DNA of 60,528 bases from Pseudomonadota bacterium (GCA_030538085.1 JAUNUR010000012.1:1-60528); one strand, 5' to 3'. Positions 17,170 to 26,766 are shown, counted from the stretch's first letter. Numbers and translations: made by a program. The notes: generated by a model not told the origin, from the sequence alone.

Positions 17170-17703
17170 TTATTTCTTCTTGGTTTCCTTGATGACGACG
17201 CGCTCGTCGGCATACCGGATACCCTTGCCCTTGTAGGGCTCTGGCGGACGGGCGCCACGGATGTTGGCGGCCAACTGGCCCACCACCTGGCGGTCGGCGC
17301 CCTTGACGATGATTTCGGTCGGGGTCGGCGTGGCCACGGTCACGCCGTCGGGCATTTCGAAGTTGACCGGGTGCGAATAGCCGATCTGCAGGTTCAGCTT
17401 GTTGCCGCTGGCCTGGGCACGGAAACCCACGCCGGAGAGCGTGAGCTTCTTCTCGAAGCCCTTGCTGACGCCCACCACCATGTTGTTCACCAACTGGCGC
17501 ATGGTGCCACTCATGGCGTTGGCTTCGCGCGACTCGTTCGCCGGCTCGAACGACAGCGCGCCGTCCTTGGCCGTGACTTTCACCAGGTCGTTGGGGGCGA
17601 GCTTGAGCTCACCACCGCTGCCCTTGACGGTGATCTGGTCTTCCTTGATCTGCACGTCGACGCCCTGAGGAACGGCGACGCCCATTTTTCCAATGCGGGA
17701 CAT
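17170..17703 (-). CDS. rplF: 50S ribosomal protein L6
   Basis: A 177-residue protein near the factor-binding site. It starts [20 protein letters not shown] and ends with the L6 signature of [16 protein letters not shown] type. Confidence 0.98.
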   Translation of the reverse strand: MSRIGKMGVAVPQGVDVQIKEDQITVKGSGGELKLAPNDLVKVTAKDGALSFEPANESREANAMSGTMRQLVNNMVVGVSKGFEKKLTLSGVGFRAQASGNKLNLQIGYSHPVNFEMPDGVTVATPTPTEIIVKGADRQVVGQLAANIRGARPPEPYKGKGIRYADERVVIKETKKK

Positions 17704-17715
17704 GGTCGTTTCTCC

Positions 17716-18111
17716 TTAGGCGACGTAGCACAGCACTTCGCCGCCCACGCCGGTGGCGCGCGCCTTGCGATCGGTCATCACGCCCTTGGGCGTGGTGACG
17801 ATGGCCACGCCCAGGCCGTTCATGACCTGGGGAATGGCGTCGCGGCCCTTGTAGACGCGCAGGCCAGGACGGCTGACGCGCTCGATGCGCTCGATCACCG
17901 GACGACCGGCGTAGTACTTGAGGGCGATTTCCAGCTCGGACTTGCCGCCTTCGTTCTTGACTTCGAAGCCGTCGATGTAGCCCTCGTCCTTCAACACCTG
18001 GGCGATGGCCACCTTCACCTTGGAAGACGGCACCGACACGGTCTGCTTGGCCACCATCTGCGCGTTGCGGATGCGGGTCAACAGATCGGCGATGGGATCA
18101 CTCATGCTCAT
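17716..18111 (-). CDS. rpsH: 30S ribosomal protein S8
   Basis: A 131-residue 16S rRNA-binding protein that in E. coli represses the spc operon. It begins [18 protein letters not shown], as in E. coli, with GGAG eight bases before the first ATG. The C-terminal [13 protein letters not shown]-like segment is intact. Confidence 0.98.
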   Translation of the reverse strand: MSMSDPIADLLTRIRNAQMVAKQTVSVPSSKVKVAIAQVLKDEGYIDGFEVKNEGGKSELEIALKYYAGRPVIERIERVSRPGLRVYKGRDAIPQVMNGLGVAIVTTPKGVMTDRKARATGVGGEVLCYVA

Positions 18112-18129
18112 GTTGTTCTCTCCTGCCGA

Positions 18130-18435
18130 TTACCAGCTGGCCTTGGTGACGCCGGGAATCTGGCCCTCGAAGGCCAGTTCGCGGATCTTGGCGCGGCCCA
18201 GGCCGAACTGACGGAAGGTGCCGCGCGGGCGGCCCGTCATTTCGCAGCGGGCGCGCTGGCGCGTGGGGTTGGCGTTGCGCGGGAGCTTTTGCAGCGCCAG
18301 GCGGGCCTGCGCGCGCTCGTCGTCGCTGCGCTTGGCGTCATTGGCGATGGCCTTCAGCTCGGCGTGCTTCTTGGCGTACTTGGCGACCAGCTTCTCGCGC
18401 TTGAGTTCGCGTTCGATCAAAGATTTCTTTGCCAC
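18130..18435 (-). CDS. rpsN: 30S ribosomal protein S14 (long, zinc-free form)
   Basis: A 101-residue protein with a GTG start. The single cysteine in [12 protein letters not shown] shows it is the zinc-independent long form rather than the short CxxC form. It lies between rplE and rpsH. Confidence 0.97.
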   Translation of the reverse strand: MAKKSLIERELKREKLVAKYAKKHAELKAIANDAKRSDDERAQARLALQKLPRNANPTRQRARCEMTGRPRGTFRQFGLGRAKIRELAFEGQIPGVTKASW

Positions 18436-18445
18436 GTCTGTCCCT

Positions 18446-18985
18446 TTAGTTCCTGAACGGGAAACGGAATGCCGCGAGCAGCGCCTTGGCTTCCTCGTCG
18501 TTCTTGGCCGTCGTCGTGATGCTGATGTTCAGGCCGCGCAGGGCGTCGACCTTGTCGTACTCGATCTCGGGGAAGATGATCTGCTCTTTGACGCCGATGT
18601 TGTAGTTGCCACGGCCATCGAACGCACGGCCCGAGATGCCGCGGAAGTCACGCACGCGCGGCAGCGCGACGGTGACGAAGCGGTCTAGGAATTCGTACAT
18701 GCGCACGCCACGCAGCGTGACCATGGTGCCGATGGCCTGACCCTCGCGGATCTTGAAGCCGGCGATGGCCTTCTTGGCCTTGGTGACCACGGGCTTCTGG
18801 CCGGCGATCTTGGTCAGGTCGGCAACGGCGTTGTCGAGGACCTTCTTGTCGGCCACGGCTTCGCCCACGCCCATGTTGAGCGTGATCTTGGTGATGCGCG
18901 GCACCTCCATCGGCGACTTGTAGCCGAACTTCTTGATCAGCTCGGGCGCCACTTTTTCGCGGTAATGTTCTTGCAGTCGTGCCAT
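18446..18985 (-). CDS. rplE: 50S ribosomal protein L5
   Basis: A 179-residue 5S rRNA-binding protein starting [34 protein letters not shown] and the C-terminal [20 protein letters not shown] are diagnostic. The start was chosen by homology; the frame extends upstream over rplX. Confidence 0.98.
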   Translation of the reverse strand: MARLQEHYREKVAPELIKKFGYKSPMEVPRITKITLNMGVGEAVADKKVLDNAVADLTKIAGQKPVVTKAKKAIAGFKIREGQAIGTMVTLRGVRMYEFLDRFVTVALPRVRDFRGISGRAFDGRGNYNIGVKEQIIFPEIEYDKVDALRGLNISITTTAKNDEEAKALLAAFRFPFRN

Positions 18986-18993
18986 GACGGTCC

Positions 18994-19311
18994 TCAGGCC
19001 TTGATCTCTTCGCCGCTGGACTTGAACACGCGCACGCGCGTGCCGTCCTGCAGGGTCTTGATGCCGACGCGGTCGGCCTTGCCGGTGGCCTTGTTGTAGA
19101 TGGCCACGTTCGACTGGTGAATGGGCATGGCCTTTTCGATGATGCCGCCAGTCACGCCCTTCATGGGGTTGGGCTTGGCGTGCTTCTTGACCAGGTTGAT
19201 GCCTTCGACCACCACACGCTCGGGGCACACCCGCAGCGACACGGTGCCGCGCTTGCCTTTGTCGCGGCCAGCCAGCACGATGACTTCGTCGCCTTTGCGA
19301 ATCTTGTTCAT
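18994..19311 (-). CDS. rplX: 50S ribosomal protein L24
   Basis: A 105-residue assembly initiator of the 50S subunit. The KOW motif [17 protein letters not shown] lies at residues 5-21. It starts 12 bases after rplN ends. Confidence 0.98.
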   Translation of the reverse strand: MNKIRKGDEVIVLAGRDKGKRGTVSLRVCPERVVVEGINLVKKHAKPNPMKGVTGGIIEKAMPIHQSNVAIYNKATGKADRVGIKTLQDGTRVRVFKSSGEEIKA

Positions 19312-19322
19312 GGCGCTTGTCC

Positions 19323-19691
19323 TTACAGAACTTCAGGGGCCAGCGACACGATCTTCATGAAGCGCTCGGAACGCAGTTCGCGCGTGACCGGGCCGAAGAT
19401 GCGGGTGCCGATGGGCTCCAGCTTGTTGTTGAGCAGCACGGCGGCGTTGCCGTCGAACTTGATGAGCGAGCCATCGCCACGGCGGATGCCCTTGGCGGTG
19501 CGCACGACCACGGCGCTGTAGATCTCGCCCTTCTTGACGCGACCACGCGGAGCGGCTTCCTTGATGCTCACCTTGATGATGTCGCCGACGCTGGCGTAAC
19601 GGCGCTTGGAGCCGCCCAGCACCTTGATGCACAGGACGGACTTGGCGCCGGTGTTGTCGGCCACCTCTAGTCGAGATTCAGTCTGGATCAT
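19323..19691 (-). CDS. rplN: 50S ribosomal protein L14
   Basis: A 122-residue protein starting [17 protein letters not shown]; the final [11 protein letters not shown] is typical. It is the first gene of this spc operon. Upstream there is no rpsQ: glpD follows instead, and a strong promoter lies in the gap. The 5' untranslated leader would be about 120 bases. Confidence 0.98.
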   Translation of the reverse strand: MIQTESRLEVADNTGAKSVLCIKVLGGSKRRYASVGDIIKVSIKEAAPRGRVKKGEIYSAVVVRTAKGIRRGDGSLIKFDGNAAVLLNNKLEPIGTRIFGPVTRELRSERFMKIVSLAPEVL

Positions 19692-19816
19692 TTCAAATGT
19701 TTCCCAACTTGTACCCGGCGGCCTGGGCCTGGCCGGATCAGTCTTGGGCCCGCCGCCCCGCATTCAATGCCGGGCGATTGGGCAGTGTCTTGCACCCGAA
19801 ATGGGCGAAGCCGCTG

Positions 19817-19846
19817 ATTTTACGCTGGCTTTGGCGAACGTGTCAA
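19817..19846 (-). promoter_or_regulatory. Sigma-70 promoter of the spc-alpha operon
   Basis: On the minus strand a perfect TTGACA (complement of 19846-19841) and TAAAAT (complement of 19822-19817) are spaced by 18 bases. The -35 box starts 14 bases after the glpD stop codon. It is the only strong promoter-like signal I see upstream of the ribosomal genes. Confidence 0.75.
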
Positions 19847-19859
19847 GCAGTGTCTGCCG

Positions 19860-21446
19860 TTAACCGGCCGATTGTCCCGCGTAGCCACGCGCCAGCGCCT
19901 CGAATGCATCCAGGCCAGCATCGCCCGCGCGCTCTTCCCGCAGCACCTGGGCCACGGCGGGCGCGGCGCGCAGGGCCTCGCGGGCGTCCAGGAACAGCAG
20001 GCGCGAGCGGCGCGCCAGCACGTCTTCCACGCTGCGGGCGTATTCGTGGCGCGCGGCGAAGCGCACCATGGCCTCGCTCAGGCCGGGGGCCAGCCAGCGG
20101 TCGGCGCCGGGCAGCGCGCTGACGGCATCGGCCTCGGCGCCGTACAGATGCAGCCCCGGCGGCTGGTTCAGCCCCACCGGCCGGGTGCCCGGCGCGGGCG
20201 CGCCGACCAGGTGCAGCCCCGCCGTGCGCGACGGCCCGCGCGGCAGCAGCACGCCAGCCTGGGTGCAGCGGGCCAGCACGTCCTCGGCCATGGCGCGGTA
20301 GGTGGTCCACTTGCCGCCGGTCACGGTGATCAGGCCCGAGGGCGCGGCCAGCACCGTGTGCTCGCGGCTGATGGCCTGCGTGCTGCCAGCGTCGCTCATG
20401 GGTTTGACCAGCGGGCGCAGACCGGCCCAGGTGCTGAGGATGTCGGTGCGAGTGGGCGCTCGCTTGAGGTAGTTGGCCGCTTCGCTCAGGATGAAGTCCA
20501 CCTCGGTGTCCAAGGCCCGCGGCTCCAGCGGCAGGTCAGGGCGCGGCGCGTCGGTGGTGCCCAGGATCAGCTTGCCCAGCCAGGGCACGGCGAACAGCAC
20601 GCGGCCATCCGCCGTGCTGGGCACCAACAGGGCATGCTCGCCGGGCAAGAAGGATTGATCGACGACCACGTGCGCACCCTGGCTGGGTGTGACCATGGGG
20701 GTCACGGCCTGGCCGCCCGCGCGGCCGTCGTATTGGCGCAACGCATCGACCCAGACGCCGGTGGCGTTGATGATGCAACTGGCCTGGATGCGGAGTTCGC
20801 GCCCCGTTTCCACGTCGCGCGCTACCAGTCCCACGGCGCGGCCAGCGTCGTGCAGCACGTCGATGGCTTCGCAGTAGTTGACCAGCAGCGCGCCGTGCGC
20901 CGCCGCCGTGCGGGCAATGGCCAGCGCCAGGCGCGCGTCGTCGAACTGGCCGTCCCAGTACTTCACGCCGCCTTTCAGTCCGCGCGGCTGGGCGCCGGGC
21001 AGCAGGCGCAGTGTTTCGGCGCTGCCCAGCCATTCGGTGCGGCCCAGGCCGGCCTTGCCGGCCAGCGCGTCGTACATCTTCAGGCCGGTGCCGTAGAAAG
21101 GTGTTTCCCACAGCTTGTACGAGGGCATCACGAAGGGCAGCGGCTGCGCCAGGTGCGGTGCGCTGCCCAGGATGTGCACGCGCTCGTGCAGCGCCTCGCG
21201 TACCAGGTGAATGTTGCCCTGCGCCAGGTAGCGCACGCCGCCGTGCACCAGTTTGGTGGCGCGCGAGCTGGTGCCCTTGGCGAAGTCGTGCGCCTCGATC
21301 AGCACCACGCTGTGGCCGCGCTGGGCCGCGTCCAGCGCCACGCCCAGGCCGGTGGCGCCGCCGCCGACGATGGCGATGTCAACCTTGCGCGGTTCGGCCA
21401 GGCGCGACAGCAGTGCGGCGCGGTCGGTGGATTGAGGGGTGGTCAT
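19860..21446 (-). CDS. glpD: Glycerol-3-phosphate dehydrogenase, aerobic
   Basis: A 528-residue membrane-associated flavoprotein oxidising glycerol-3-phosphate to dihydroxyacetone phosphate and feeding electrons to quinone. The FAD-binding GGGATGLG lies at residues 28-35, followed by GTSSRATKLVHGGVRYL at 58-74. The C-terminal helical DAO-type domain is complete. It is co-directional with glpK, which lies 405 bases upstream, and runs toward the ribosomal operon. Confidence 0.96.
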   Translation of the reverse strand: MTTPQSTDRAALLSRLAEPRKVDIAIVGGGATGLGVALDAAQRGHSVVLIEAHDFAKGTSSRATKLVHGGVRYLAQGNIHLVREALHERVHILGSAPHLAQPLPFVMPSYKLWETPFYGTGLKMYDALAGKAGLGRTEWLGSAETLRLLPGAQPRGLKGGVKYWDGQFDDARLALAIARTAAAHGALLVNYCEAIDVLHDAGRAVGLVARDVETGRELRIQASCIINATGVWVDALRQYDGRAGGQAVTPMVTPSQGAHVVVDQSFLPGEHALLVPSTADGRVLFAVPWLGKLILGTTDAPRPDLPLEPRALDTEVDFILSEAANYLKRAPTRTDILSTWAGLRPLVKPMSDAGSTQAISREHTVLAAPSGLITVTGGKWTTYRAMAEDVLARCTQAGVLLPRGPSRTAGLHLVGAPAPGTRPVGLNQPPGLHLYGAEADAVSALPGADRWLAPGLSEAMVRFAARHEYARSVEDVLARRSRLLFLDAREALRAAPAVAQVLREERAGDAGLDAFEALARGYAGQSAG

Positions 21447-21494
21447 GGCGGGCTACGGGATTGAATGGGGTTCCAAGCATAGGGTGGCGCTGGA

Positions 21495-21580
21495 AACGAT
21501 GACGAATGACAAATAGTCCGTTGGTCATTGAACCTATTGAGATTTTCAAAAATCACGACAACGCGGGCTATCAGAAAGAA
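21495..21580 (+). repeat. Partial family 2 repeat joined to K-type end
   Basis: GATGACGAATGACAAAT is followed by TCATTGAACCTATTGAGA and TTTCAAAAATCACGACAACG. The second part recurs, split and inverted, around 58877-59103. Confidence 0.6.
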
Positions 21581-21582
21581 AT

Positions 21583-21618
21583 CCCCCCTCTCCCTCTGGG
21601 AGAGGGTTGGGGTGAGGG
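21583..21618. repeat. CTCTCCC-type repeat (family 6)
   Basis: CCCTCTCCCTCTGGGAGAGGG followed by TTGGGGTGAGGG. The same block occurs three times in tandem at 40548-40695. It belongs to a repeat class seen between genes in many proteobacteria. Confidence 0.7.
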
Positions 21619-21776
21619 CAAGCAGCGTGTCATGAATTACGAAATATTCAATAGATTGAAGCGCTTCGAAGCTATTGGTCATTGGTCATGGCTTCAAAGA
21701 AGCGAATCCGTATCGACGCGAGCGCCCATAAAGAGGAGGGGGACTTCAGTAATTTTTATTATGATGAAATACAGGT

Positions 21777-21823
21777 TTTGCGCTTGTCTATCCGGCGCAA
21801 GCAGCTCCTGAATTGATATTGAC
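21777..21823 (+). repeat. Family 7 element, glpK-glpD copy
   Basis: TTTTGCGCTTGTC, GGCGCAAGCAGCTCCTGAA. It aligns with the reverse complement of 9843-9889 at roughly three-quarters of positions and shares GCGCARGCAGCT with the copies inside glpK and rarA. Confidence 0.6.
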
Positions 21824-21835
21824 AATCGTTGTCAA
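21819..21835. promoter_or_regulatory. Perfect 7-3-7 palindrome, candidate operator
   Basis: TTGACAA-TCG-TTGTCAA lies 17 bases beyond the glpK stop and about 370 bases upstream of the glpD start. It has the symmetry of a repressor site, but no regulator gene is nearby and no specific family can be assigned. Confidence 0.35.
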
Positions 21836-21851
21836 ATCGCTATCGCCTGAT

Positions 21852-23393
21852 TCAGACTCCAACCACCCCTTCCCGAGCCCAGCCGCGCGAGCGCTTGACC
21901 GCCTCGCGCCAGCGGGCGATGCGCGCCAGGCGCTGGGGCTCGGGCAGGCGCGGCTCGAAACGGCGGTCCACCGCCCACTGCGCGGCAATTTCGTCGCCGC
22001 CGCGCCACACGCCCGTCGCCAACCCGGCCAGGTAGGCGGCGCCCAGCGCCGTGGTCTCGGTGACCCGTGGGCGCACCACGGGCACGCCAGCCAGATCGGC
22101 CTGCAGCTGCATCAGCAAGTCGTTGCGGCTGGCGCCGCCGTCCACGCGCAACTCGGTGAGTTGGATGCCGCTGTCGCGCACCATGGCGCCGAAGATATCG
22201 GCCGACTGCAGGGCAATCGCCTCCAGCGCGGCGCGGGCGATGTGGGCGCGCGTGGTACCGCGCGTCAGCCCCACCAGCGTGCCGCGCGCGCGGCCATCCC
22301 AGTCGGGCGCGCCCAGGCCGGCGAAGGCGGGCACCAGGAACACGTCGCCAGTATCCGGCACGCTGGCCGCCAGCGCTTCGATTTCTGAAGCGCTCTGGAT
22401 CATCTGCAGGCCGTCGCGCAGCCATTGCACCGTGGCACCGGCCATGAAAACCGATCCTTCGAGACAGTAGGCGGTGCGGCGCGCGCCCGCCGCATCCTGC
22501 CCCTGCCAGCCGACGGTGGCCAGCAACTGGTTACGGCTGCGCACGGCGCGCGTGCCGGTGTTCATCAGCATGAAGCAGCCCGTGCCGTAGGTGTTCTTCG
22601 CCATGCCGGGCGCGAAGCAGGCCTGGCCGAAGGTGGCGGCCTGCTGGTCGCCCGCCACCCCCGCGATGGGGATCGGCACGCCGAACAAATCCGACGCCGT
22701 CTCGCCCAGTACGCCGCTCGACGGCACGATGCGCGGCAGCACGGCGCGCGGGATGTTGAACAGGCGCAGCAACTCGTCGTCCCACGCCAGCCGGTGGATG
22801 TCCATCAGCATGGTGCGGGCGGCGTTGCTGGCATCAGTGGCATGCACGGTGCCGCCGGTCAGGTTCCAGATCAGCCAGCTGTCGATGGTGCCGAAGGCCA
22901 GTTCGCCCGCTTTGGCGCGCGCGCGGGCGCCGGGCACCTGGTCGAGCAGCCACTCCAGCTTGGTGGCGGAGAAATACGCATCCAGCACCAGCCCGGTCTT
23001 GCGCTGGATCAGCGCCGCCTTGCCTGCACGGCGCAACTGCTCGCAGCGCGCGGTGGTGCGCCGGTCCTGCCAGACGATGGCGGGCGCCACCGGCTGGCCC
23101 GTGGCGCGGTCCCACAGCACCGTCGTCTCACGCTGGTTGGTGATGCCGATGGCTGCAATTTCAATAGCTGCCTGCGCTCGCCTTGCCTGCGCTACAGCCA
23201 GTTTTTGCGTGCATTCGCGCGCCACCGCCAGTTGCGTGGCCCAGATTTCATCTGCGTCGTGCTCCACCCAGCCGGGCTGCGGAAAGTGCTGCGCGAACTC
23301 GCGCTGCGCCACCGCGGCCACGCGGCCCTGGGCGTCGAAGGCAATGGCGCGGCTGCTGGTGGTGCCCTGGTCGAGCGCAAGAATGTATGGCAT
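21852..23393 (-). CDS. glpK: Glycerol kinase
   Basis: A 513-residue FGGY-family kinase making glycerol-3-phosphate from glycerol and ATP. The N-terminal [13 protein letters not shown] lies at 8-20, [14 protein letters not shown] at 41-54, and [10 protein letters not shown] follows. The C-terminal [20 protein letters not shown] and [13 protein letters not shown] are typical. Residues 64-80 ([17 protein letters not shown]) are encoded by a family 7 repeat and make this loop about seven residues longer than in E. coli GlpK as I recall it. No glpF or glpR is nearby. Confidence 0.96.
   Translation of the reverse strand: MPYILALDQGTTSSRAIAFDAQGRVAAVAQREFAQHFPQPGWVEHDADEIWATQLAVARECTQKLAVAQARRAQAAIEIAAIGITNQRETTVLWDRATGQPVAPAIVWQDRRTTARCEQLRRAGKAALIQRKTGLVLDAYFSATKLEWLLDQVPGARARAKAGELAFGTIDSWLIWNLTGGTVHATDASNAARTMLMDIHRLAWDDELLRLFNIPRAVLPRIVPSSGVLGETASDLFGVPIPIAGVAGDQQAATFGQACFAPGMAKNTYGTGCFMLMNTGTRAVRSRNQLLATVGWQGQDAAGARRTAYCLEGSVFMAGATVQWLRDGLQMIQSASEIEALAASVPDTGDVFLVPAFAGLGAPDWDGRARGTLVGLTRGTTRAHIARAALEAIALQSADIFGAMVRDSGIQLTELRVDGGASRNDLLMQLQADLAGVPVVRPRVTETTALGAAYLAGLATGVWRGGDEIAAQWAVDRRFEPRLPEPQRLARIARWREAVKRSRGWAREGVVGV
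23152..23206 (-). repeat. Family 7 element inside glpK
   Basis: On the coding strand, CTGGCTGTAGCGCAGGC then AGCGCAGGCAGCTATTGAAA. The copy at 59859-59911 in rarA has the same order with about 36 of 50 bases identical. Both are read in the same frame, giving AQAxxAQAAIE. Confidence 0.7.
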
Positions 23394-23434
23394 GCCGGCA
23401 AGCGTAGCCGAAGGGCTGATACCAATGCGCCTTC

Positions 23435-23552
23435 AAGAATGACGAATGACAAATGACTTCGCTGCGCTTCAATGACAAAGAAGCCATTCGTCATTTGTCA
23501 TGCGGCGCCAGCCGCGGTCATTTGTCATTGCATTGAACGCAAAACGGCATGA
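23435..23552 (+). repeat. TGACRAA palindromic repeat, copy E (family 2)
   Basis: Full-length copy: AATGACGAATGACAAATGAC, TTCGCTGCGCTTCAATGAC, ATTCGTCATTTGTCAT, the GCGGCGCCAGCCGC hairpin, GTCATTTGTCATTGC and AACGCAAAACGGCATGAGG. It joins a family 3 fragment with no gap. Confidence 0.85.
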
Positions 23553-23601
23553 GGCACGCCCATCACGGCACGCTCGGGCGCATCCAACTGCCGTTTCTAG
23601 G
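23553..23601 (-). repeat. Family 3 end fragment
   Basis: GGCACGCCCATCACGGCACG through to CAACTGCCGTTTCTAGG. It is nearly identical to 1-50, so the same truncated module exists twice. It ends 25 bases before the next start codon. Confidence 0.8.
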
Positions 23602-23626
23602 TTCAACCGCACTACACTGCGCCGCC

Positions 23627-24796
23627 ATGCTTCGCCTTGCGACACCGCTTGCCCGTCGCCGCCTGCTGATCGGCACGGCAGCCGCCACCGCCGCGCTGGC
23701 CGTGCCGGTGTTGCGCGCGCGTGAGCGAGGCGCCGCGCCGTCATCGCCGCTGAAGCTGCTGGCGCACGGCAGCCTGCCCAGCGGCACCGCGTTCAAGGGC
23801 ACGCGGGTCGGCGGCCTGTCGGGCCTGGCCTATGACGAGCCCAACAAGCTCTGGTACGCCCTGTCGGACGACCGCGGACGCCATGCGCCCGCGCGCTGCT
23901 ACGTGCTGCGCCTGCCGCCTTTTGACGCCGGCCAGCCGCTGCTGCCCGAGTGGGAGGACGTGATCACCCTGCGCGACCCCGACGGCCACCCCTTCGCCCG
24001 CCAGCAGATCGACCCCGAGGCGCTGGCGCTGCGCCCCGGCACCGACGGCAGCCCGCCCACCCTGCTGTGGGCGAGCGAGGGCAACATCCGCACCCGCGTT
24101 GCGCCCGCGCTGTATGAATCCGCGCTGGACGGCCGCCTGTTGCGCGCGCTGCCGCTGCCCGCCCACCTGCGAGAAATGGGCCGCGTGCGGCGCGGCCCGC
24201 GCAACAACGAGGCCCTGGAAGGCCTGGCGCTGACACCCGACGGCCGCCACGCCTGGGCCGCCATGGAAAGCGCGCTGGCGCAAGACCGTGGCACCACCTC
24301 GCCCGCCGCGCCGCCCGGGCCGTGCCGCATCACCCGGTTCGACCTGACCACCGGCCAGGCTGACCGGCAGGTGGCGTACCTGCCCGAGCCGGAGCCCTTC
24401 GGCCCCGCCATGCCGCACGGCGTGGCCGACAGCGGCGTGTCGGAAATCCTGCTGCGAAACGAGCGCCATGCGTGGGTGCTGGAACGCGCCTGGTCGCTGG
24501 CCACCGGCGTGTCGGTGCGGCTGTACGAGGCCGATCTGGACGCCGCCAGCGACACCCTGGACCTGGACACGCTGCGCCCCGGCGGCTTTCGCCCCGCGCC
24601 CAAGCGCCTGCTGCTCGACTTCCGCGCCAGCGGCCTGCCGCACATCGACAACTTCGAAGCCATGGCCTGGGGCCCGCCCCTGCCCAATGGCCATCGCACG
24701 CTGGTGCTGTGCACGGACGACAACTTCAACCCGCTGCAGGTGACGCAGTTCGTGGTGTTTGAGGTCACATCCCCAGGATTCGGAACATCCCCCTGA
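23627..24796 (+). CDS. Esterase-like activity of phytase family protein
   Basis: A 389-residue exported protein. The N terminus has a twin-arginine-like stretch ([12 protein letters not shown]) and a hydrophobic region. The mature part matches the phytase-type esterase-like fold: [24 protein letters not shown], then [28 protein letters not shown] and NFEAMAWGP. Such proteins are predicted beta-propellers with metal-dependent hydrolase features, but the substrate is unknown. The start was set after the repeat; the frame upstream is translated repeat. The stop codon lies in the first bases of a family 4 element. Confidence 0.82.
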   Translation: MLRLATPLARRRLLIGTAAATAALAVPVLRARERGAAPSSPLKLLAHGSLPSGTAFKGTRVGGLSGLAYDEPNKLWYALSDDRGRHAPARCYVLRLPPFDAGQPLLPEWEDVITLRDPDGHPFARQQIDPEALALRPGTDGSPPTLLWASEGNIRTRVAPALYESALDGRLLRALPLPAHLREMGRVRRGPRNNEALEGLALTPDGRHAWAAMESALAQDRGTTSPAAPPGPCRITRFDLTTGQADRQVAYLPEPEPFGPAMPHGVADSGVSEILLRNERHAWVLERAWSLATGVSVRLYEADLDAASDTLDLDTLRPGGFRPAPKRLLLDFRASGLPHIDNFEAMAWGPPLPNGHRTLVLCTDDNFNPLQVTQFVVFEVTSPGFGTSP

Positions 24797-24906
24797 GCGC
24801 CTGACGGCGCTTCCCCCTTCTCTCTTCGGGAAGGGGGACAACGCCAGTGGCCGGGCCAAGCCCGCTCCACGGCGTTCGCTGGCATGGCCTGCTCCGCGGC
24901 CATCGG
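24789..24906 (+). repeat. Stop-proximal GC-rich element, copy b (family 4)
   Basis: CCCCCTGAGCGCC supplies the stop codon of the preceding gene. It continues with CTTCCCCC...GGGGGACAACG, GCCAGTGGCCGGGCCAAGCC and CTGCTCCGCGGCCATCGG. Confidence 0.75.
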
Positions 24907-25087
24907 ATGAACACAGTGCGGGCCTGGCTTTGTTCTTGTCTTTGTGGGAGCGGGCATGCCCACGACCGCCCGATGGCCACCGCAAAGGTCGGATAATCCG
25001 TTTTTTACCGACGCGGCTCGCGCGCGGTGCCGTTCTTTGCAGGTGCGCCCCTTGGCGCACGCCGGCGCCGACATGGCCGCCCTACCC

Positions 25088-26218
25088 ATGAACGCACCCC
25101 ACACGCCCCCGCCCGCCACGGCCATCTCGCCGGTCGAAGACATCGTGGCCGATCTCAAGGCAGGCCGCATGGTCATCCTGGTCGACGAGGAAGATCGCGA
25201 GAACGAAGGCGACCTCATCCTGGCCGCCGACCACGTGACGCCCGAGGCCATCAACTTCATGGCCCGCTTCGGCCGCGGCCTGATCTGCCTGACGCTCACG
25301 CGCGAGCGCTGCGAGCGCCTGCAGCTGCCGCCCATGGTGGCGCGCAACGGCACCAAGATGGGCACCGCCTTCACCGTCAGCATCGAGGCCGCCGAGGGCG
25401 TGACCACCGGCATCAGCGCCGCCGACCGCGCCCGCACCGTGCAGGCCGCCGTAGCGCCGGGCGCCCAGGCCGCCGACCTGGTGCAGCCCGGCCACATCTT
25501 TCCGCTGCAGGCCGTCGACGGCGGCGTGCTGATGCGCGCCGGCCATACCGAGGCCGGGTGCGATCTGGCCGCCATGGCCGGCTGCAGCCCCGCCGCTGTG
25601 ATCTGCGAGATCATGAAGGACGACGGCACCATGGCGCGCCTGCCCGATCTGCAGGTGTTCGCCGCGCAGCACGGGCTGAAGATCGGCACCATCGCCGACC
25701 TGATCGAGCACCGCAGCAAGACCGAATCGCTGATCGAGAAAATCGCCACCCGCCCGCTGCGCACAGCGCACGGCGAATTCGTGGCCCACGCCTACCGCGA
25801 CCAGCCCAGTGGTGAGCTGCACCTGGCGCTGGTGGTGGGCCAGTGGCAGCCGCAGGACGCCGTGCCCGTGCGCGTGCACGAGCCGCTGTCGCTGCTGGAC
25901 GTGCTGGAGGTGGCGCGCGGCACGCATTCGTGGAGCGCCGACACCGCCCTGCGCCGCCTGCAGCAGGAAGGGCGCGGCGTGGCCGTGTTCCTGAACTGCG
26001 GCGAAAGCGCCGAGCAGTTGCTGGCGCAGTTCACCGGCGCGGCCCGCGCATCGCACGCGCCCGAGCGTGGCCGCATGGACCTGCGCAGCTACGGCGTGGG
26101 CGCGCAAATCCTGCGCGACTGCGGCGTGCAGCGCATGCAGCTTCTGGGCACGCCGCGCCGCCTGCCCAGCATGACCGGCGGCTACGGGCTTGAAGTGGCC
26201 GGCTACATCACTGAATAA
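25088..26218 (+). CDS. ribB: 3,4-dihydroxy-2-butanone-4-phosphate synthase with degenerate GTP cyclohydrolase II domain (RibBX type)
   Basis: The first step of the ribulose-5-phosphate branch of riboflavin synthesis. Residues about 15-215 are a full RibB domain with [11 protein letters not shown] (33-43), [11 protein letters not shown] and [10 protein letters not shown]. The remaining 160 residues resemble the RibA fold but lack the zinc cysteines and the GECLTGD-type loop of active GTP cyclohydrolase II. This is the RibBX arrangement described for proteobacteria. An in-frame ATG at 25073 is an alternative start; neither has a strong ribosome-binding site. ribH follows 78 bases downstream. 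Confidence 0.9.
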   Translation: MNAPHTPPPATAISPVEDIVADLKAGRMVILVDEEDRENEGDLILAADHVTPEAINFMARFGRGLICLTLTRERCERLQLPPMVARNGTKMGTAFTVSIEAAEGVTTGISAADRARTVQAAVAPGAQAADLVQPGHIFPLQAVDGGVLMRAGHTEAGCDLAAMAGCSPAAVICEIMKDDGTMARLPDLQVFAAQHGLKIGTIADLIEHRSKTESLIEKIATRPLRTAHGEFVAHAYRDQPSGELHLALVVGQWQPQDAVPVRVHEPLSLLDVLEVARGTHSWSADTALRRLQQEGRGVAVFLNCGESAEQLLAQFTGAARASHAPERGRMDLRSYGVGAQILRDCGVQRMQLLGTPRRLPSMTGGYGLEVAGYITE

Positions 26219-26296
26219 CACGCACCGTGGCCGCCGCGCGGCTTGCGCGATGCGGCCCGGCGCGGCCCCCCACCCCAATGAATGAAGGACACCCGC

Positions 26297-26761
26297 ATGT
26301 TCGGCGCTGACAAAGGAAAAACCCCATCACTCGACGGCAGCCGCCTGCGCGTCGGCATCGTGCAGGCACGCTTCAACGAAGGCGTGACCAACGCCCTGCA
26401 CGCCGCCTGCCTGGCCGAGCTGACGGCGCTGGGCGTGCGCGCCGAGAACATCACCCACGTCACCGTGCCCGGTGCGCTGGAAGTGCCCAGCGCCCTGCAG
26501 ATGCTGGCCCGGCGCGGCGACGTGGACGCGCTGGTGGCGCTGGGCTGCATCATCCGCGGCGAGACCTACCACTTCGAGCTGGTGGCCAATGAATCGGGCG
26601 CGGGCGTCACCCGCGTGGCGCTGGACAGCGGCCTGCCCGTGGCCAACGCCATCCTCACCACCGAGAACATGGCCCAGGCCATCGTGCGCCAGATCGAGAA
26701 GGGCAAGGACGCCGCGCGCGTGGCGGTGGAGATGGCGCTGCTGAAAGAAAAACTCGCATGA
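26297..26761 (+). CDS. ribH: 6,7-dimethyl-8-ribityllumazine synthase
   Basis: Condenses the RibB product with the pyrimidine intermediate to form lumazine, the penultimate riboflavin step. The 154-residue protein has [22 protein letters not shown] and [16 protein letters not shown], including the catalytic histidine. I chose the second ATG because AAGGA lies seven bases upstream; an in-frame ATG 15 bases earlier is less likely. A family 4 element starts within ten bases of the stop. Confidence 0.95.
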   Translation: MFGADKGKTPSLDGSRLRVGIVQARFNEGVTNALHAACLAELTALGVRAENITHVTVPGALEVPSALQMLARRGDVDALVALGCIIRGETYHFELVANESGAGVTRVALDSGLPVANAILTTENMAQAIVRQIEKGKDAARVAVEMALLKEKLA

Positions 26762-26766
26762 AAAAG

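Larger units (their letters stand above)
21447..21851. other. glpK-glpD intergenic region
   Basis: A 405-base gap between two co-directional genes. It contains a partial family 2/K-type repeat, a CTCTCCC repeat, an AT-rich stretch, a family 7 element and a perfect 7-3-7 palindrome. I see no gene in it. Confidence 0.7.

Noticed and set aside
23435-23552. CRISPR array formed by TGAC repeats
   Set aside because: The units are tandem heptads within palindromes without unique spacers, and there are no cas genes.
24900-25087. FMN riboswitch before ribB
   Set aside because: I looked for the conserved AGGGCGGGG-type motifs and saw none.
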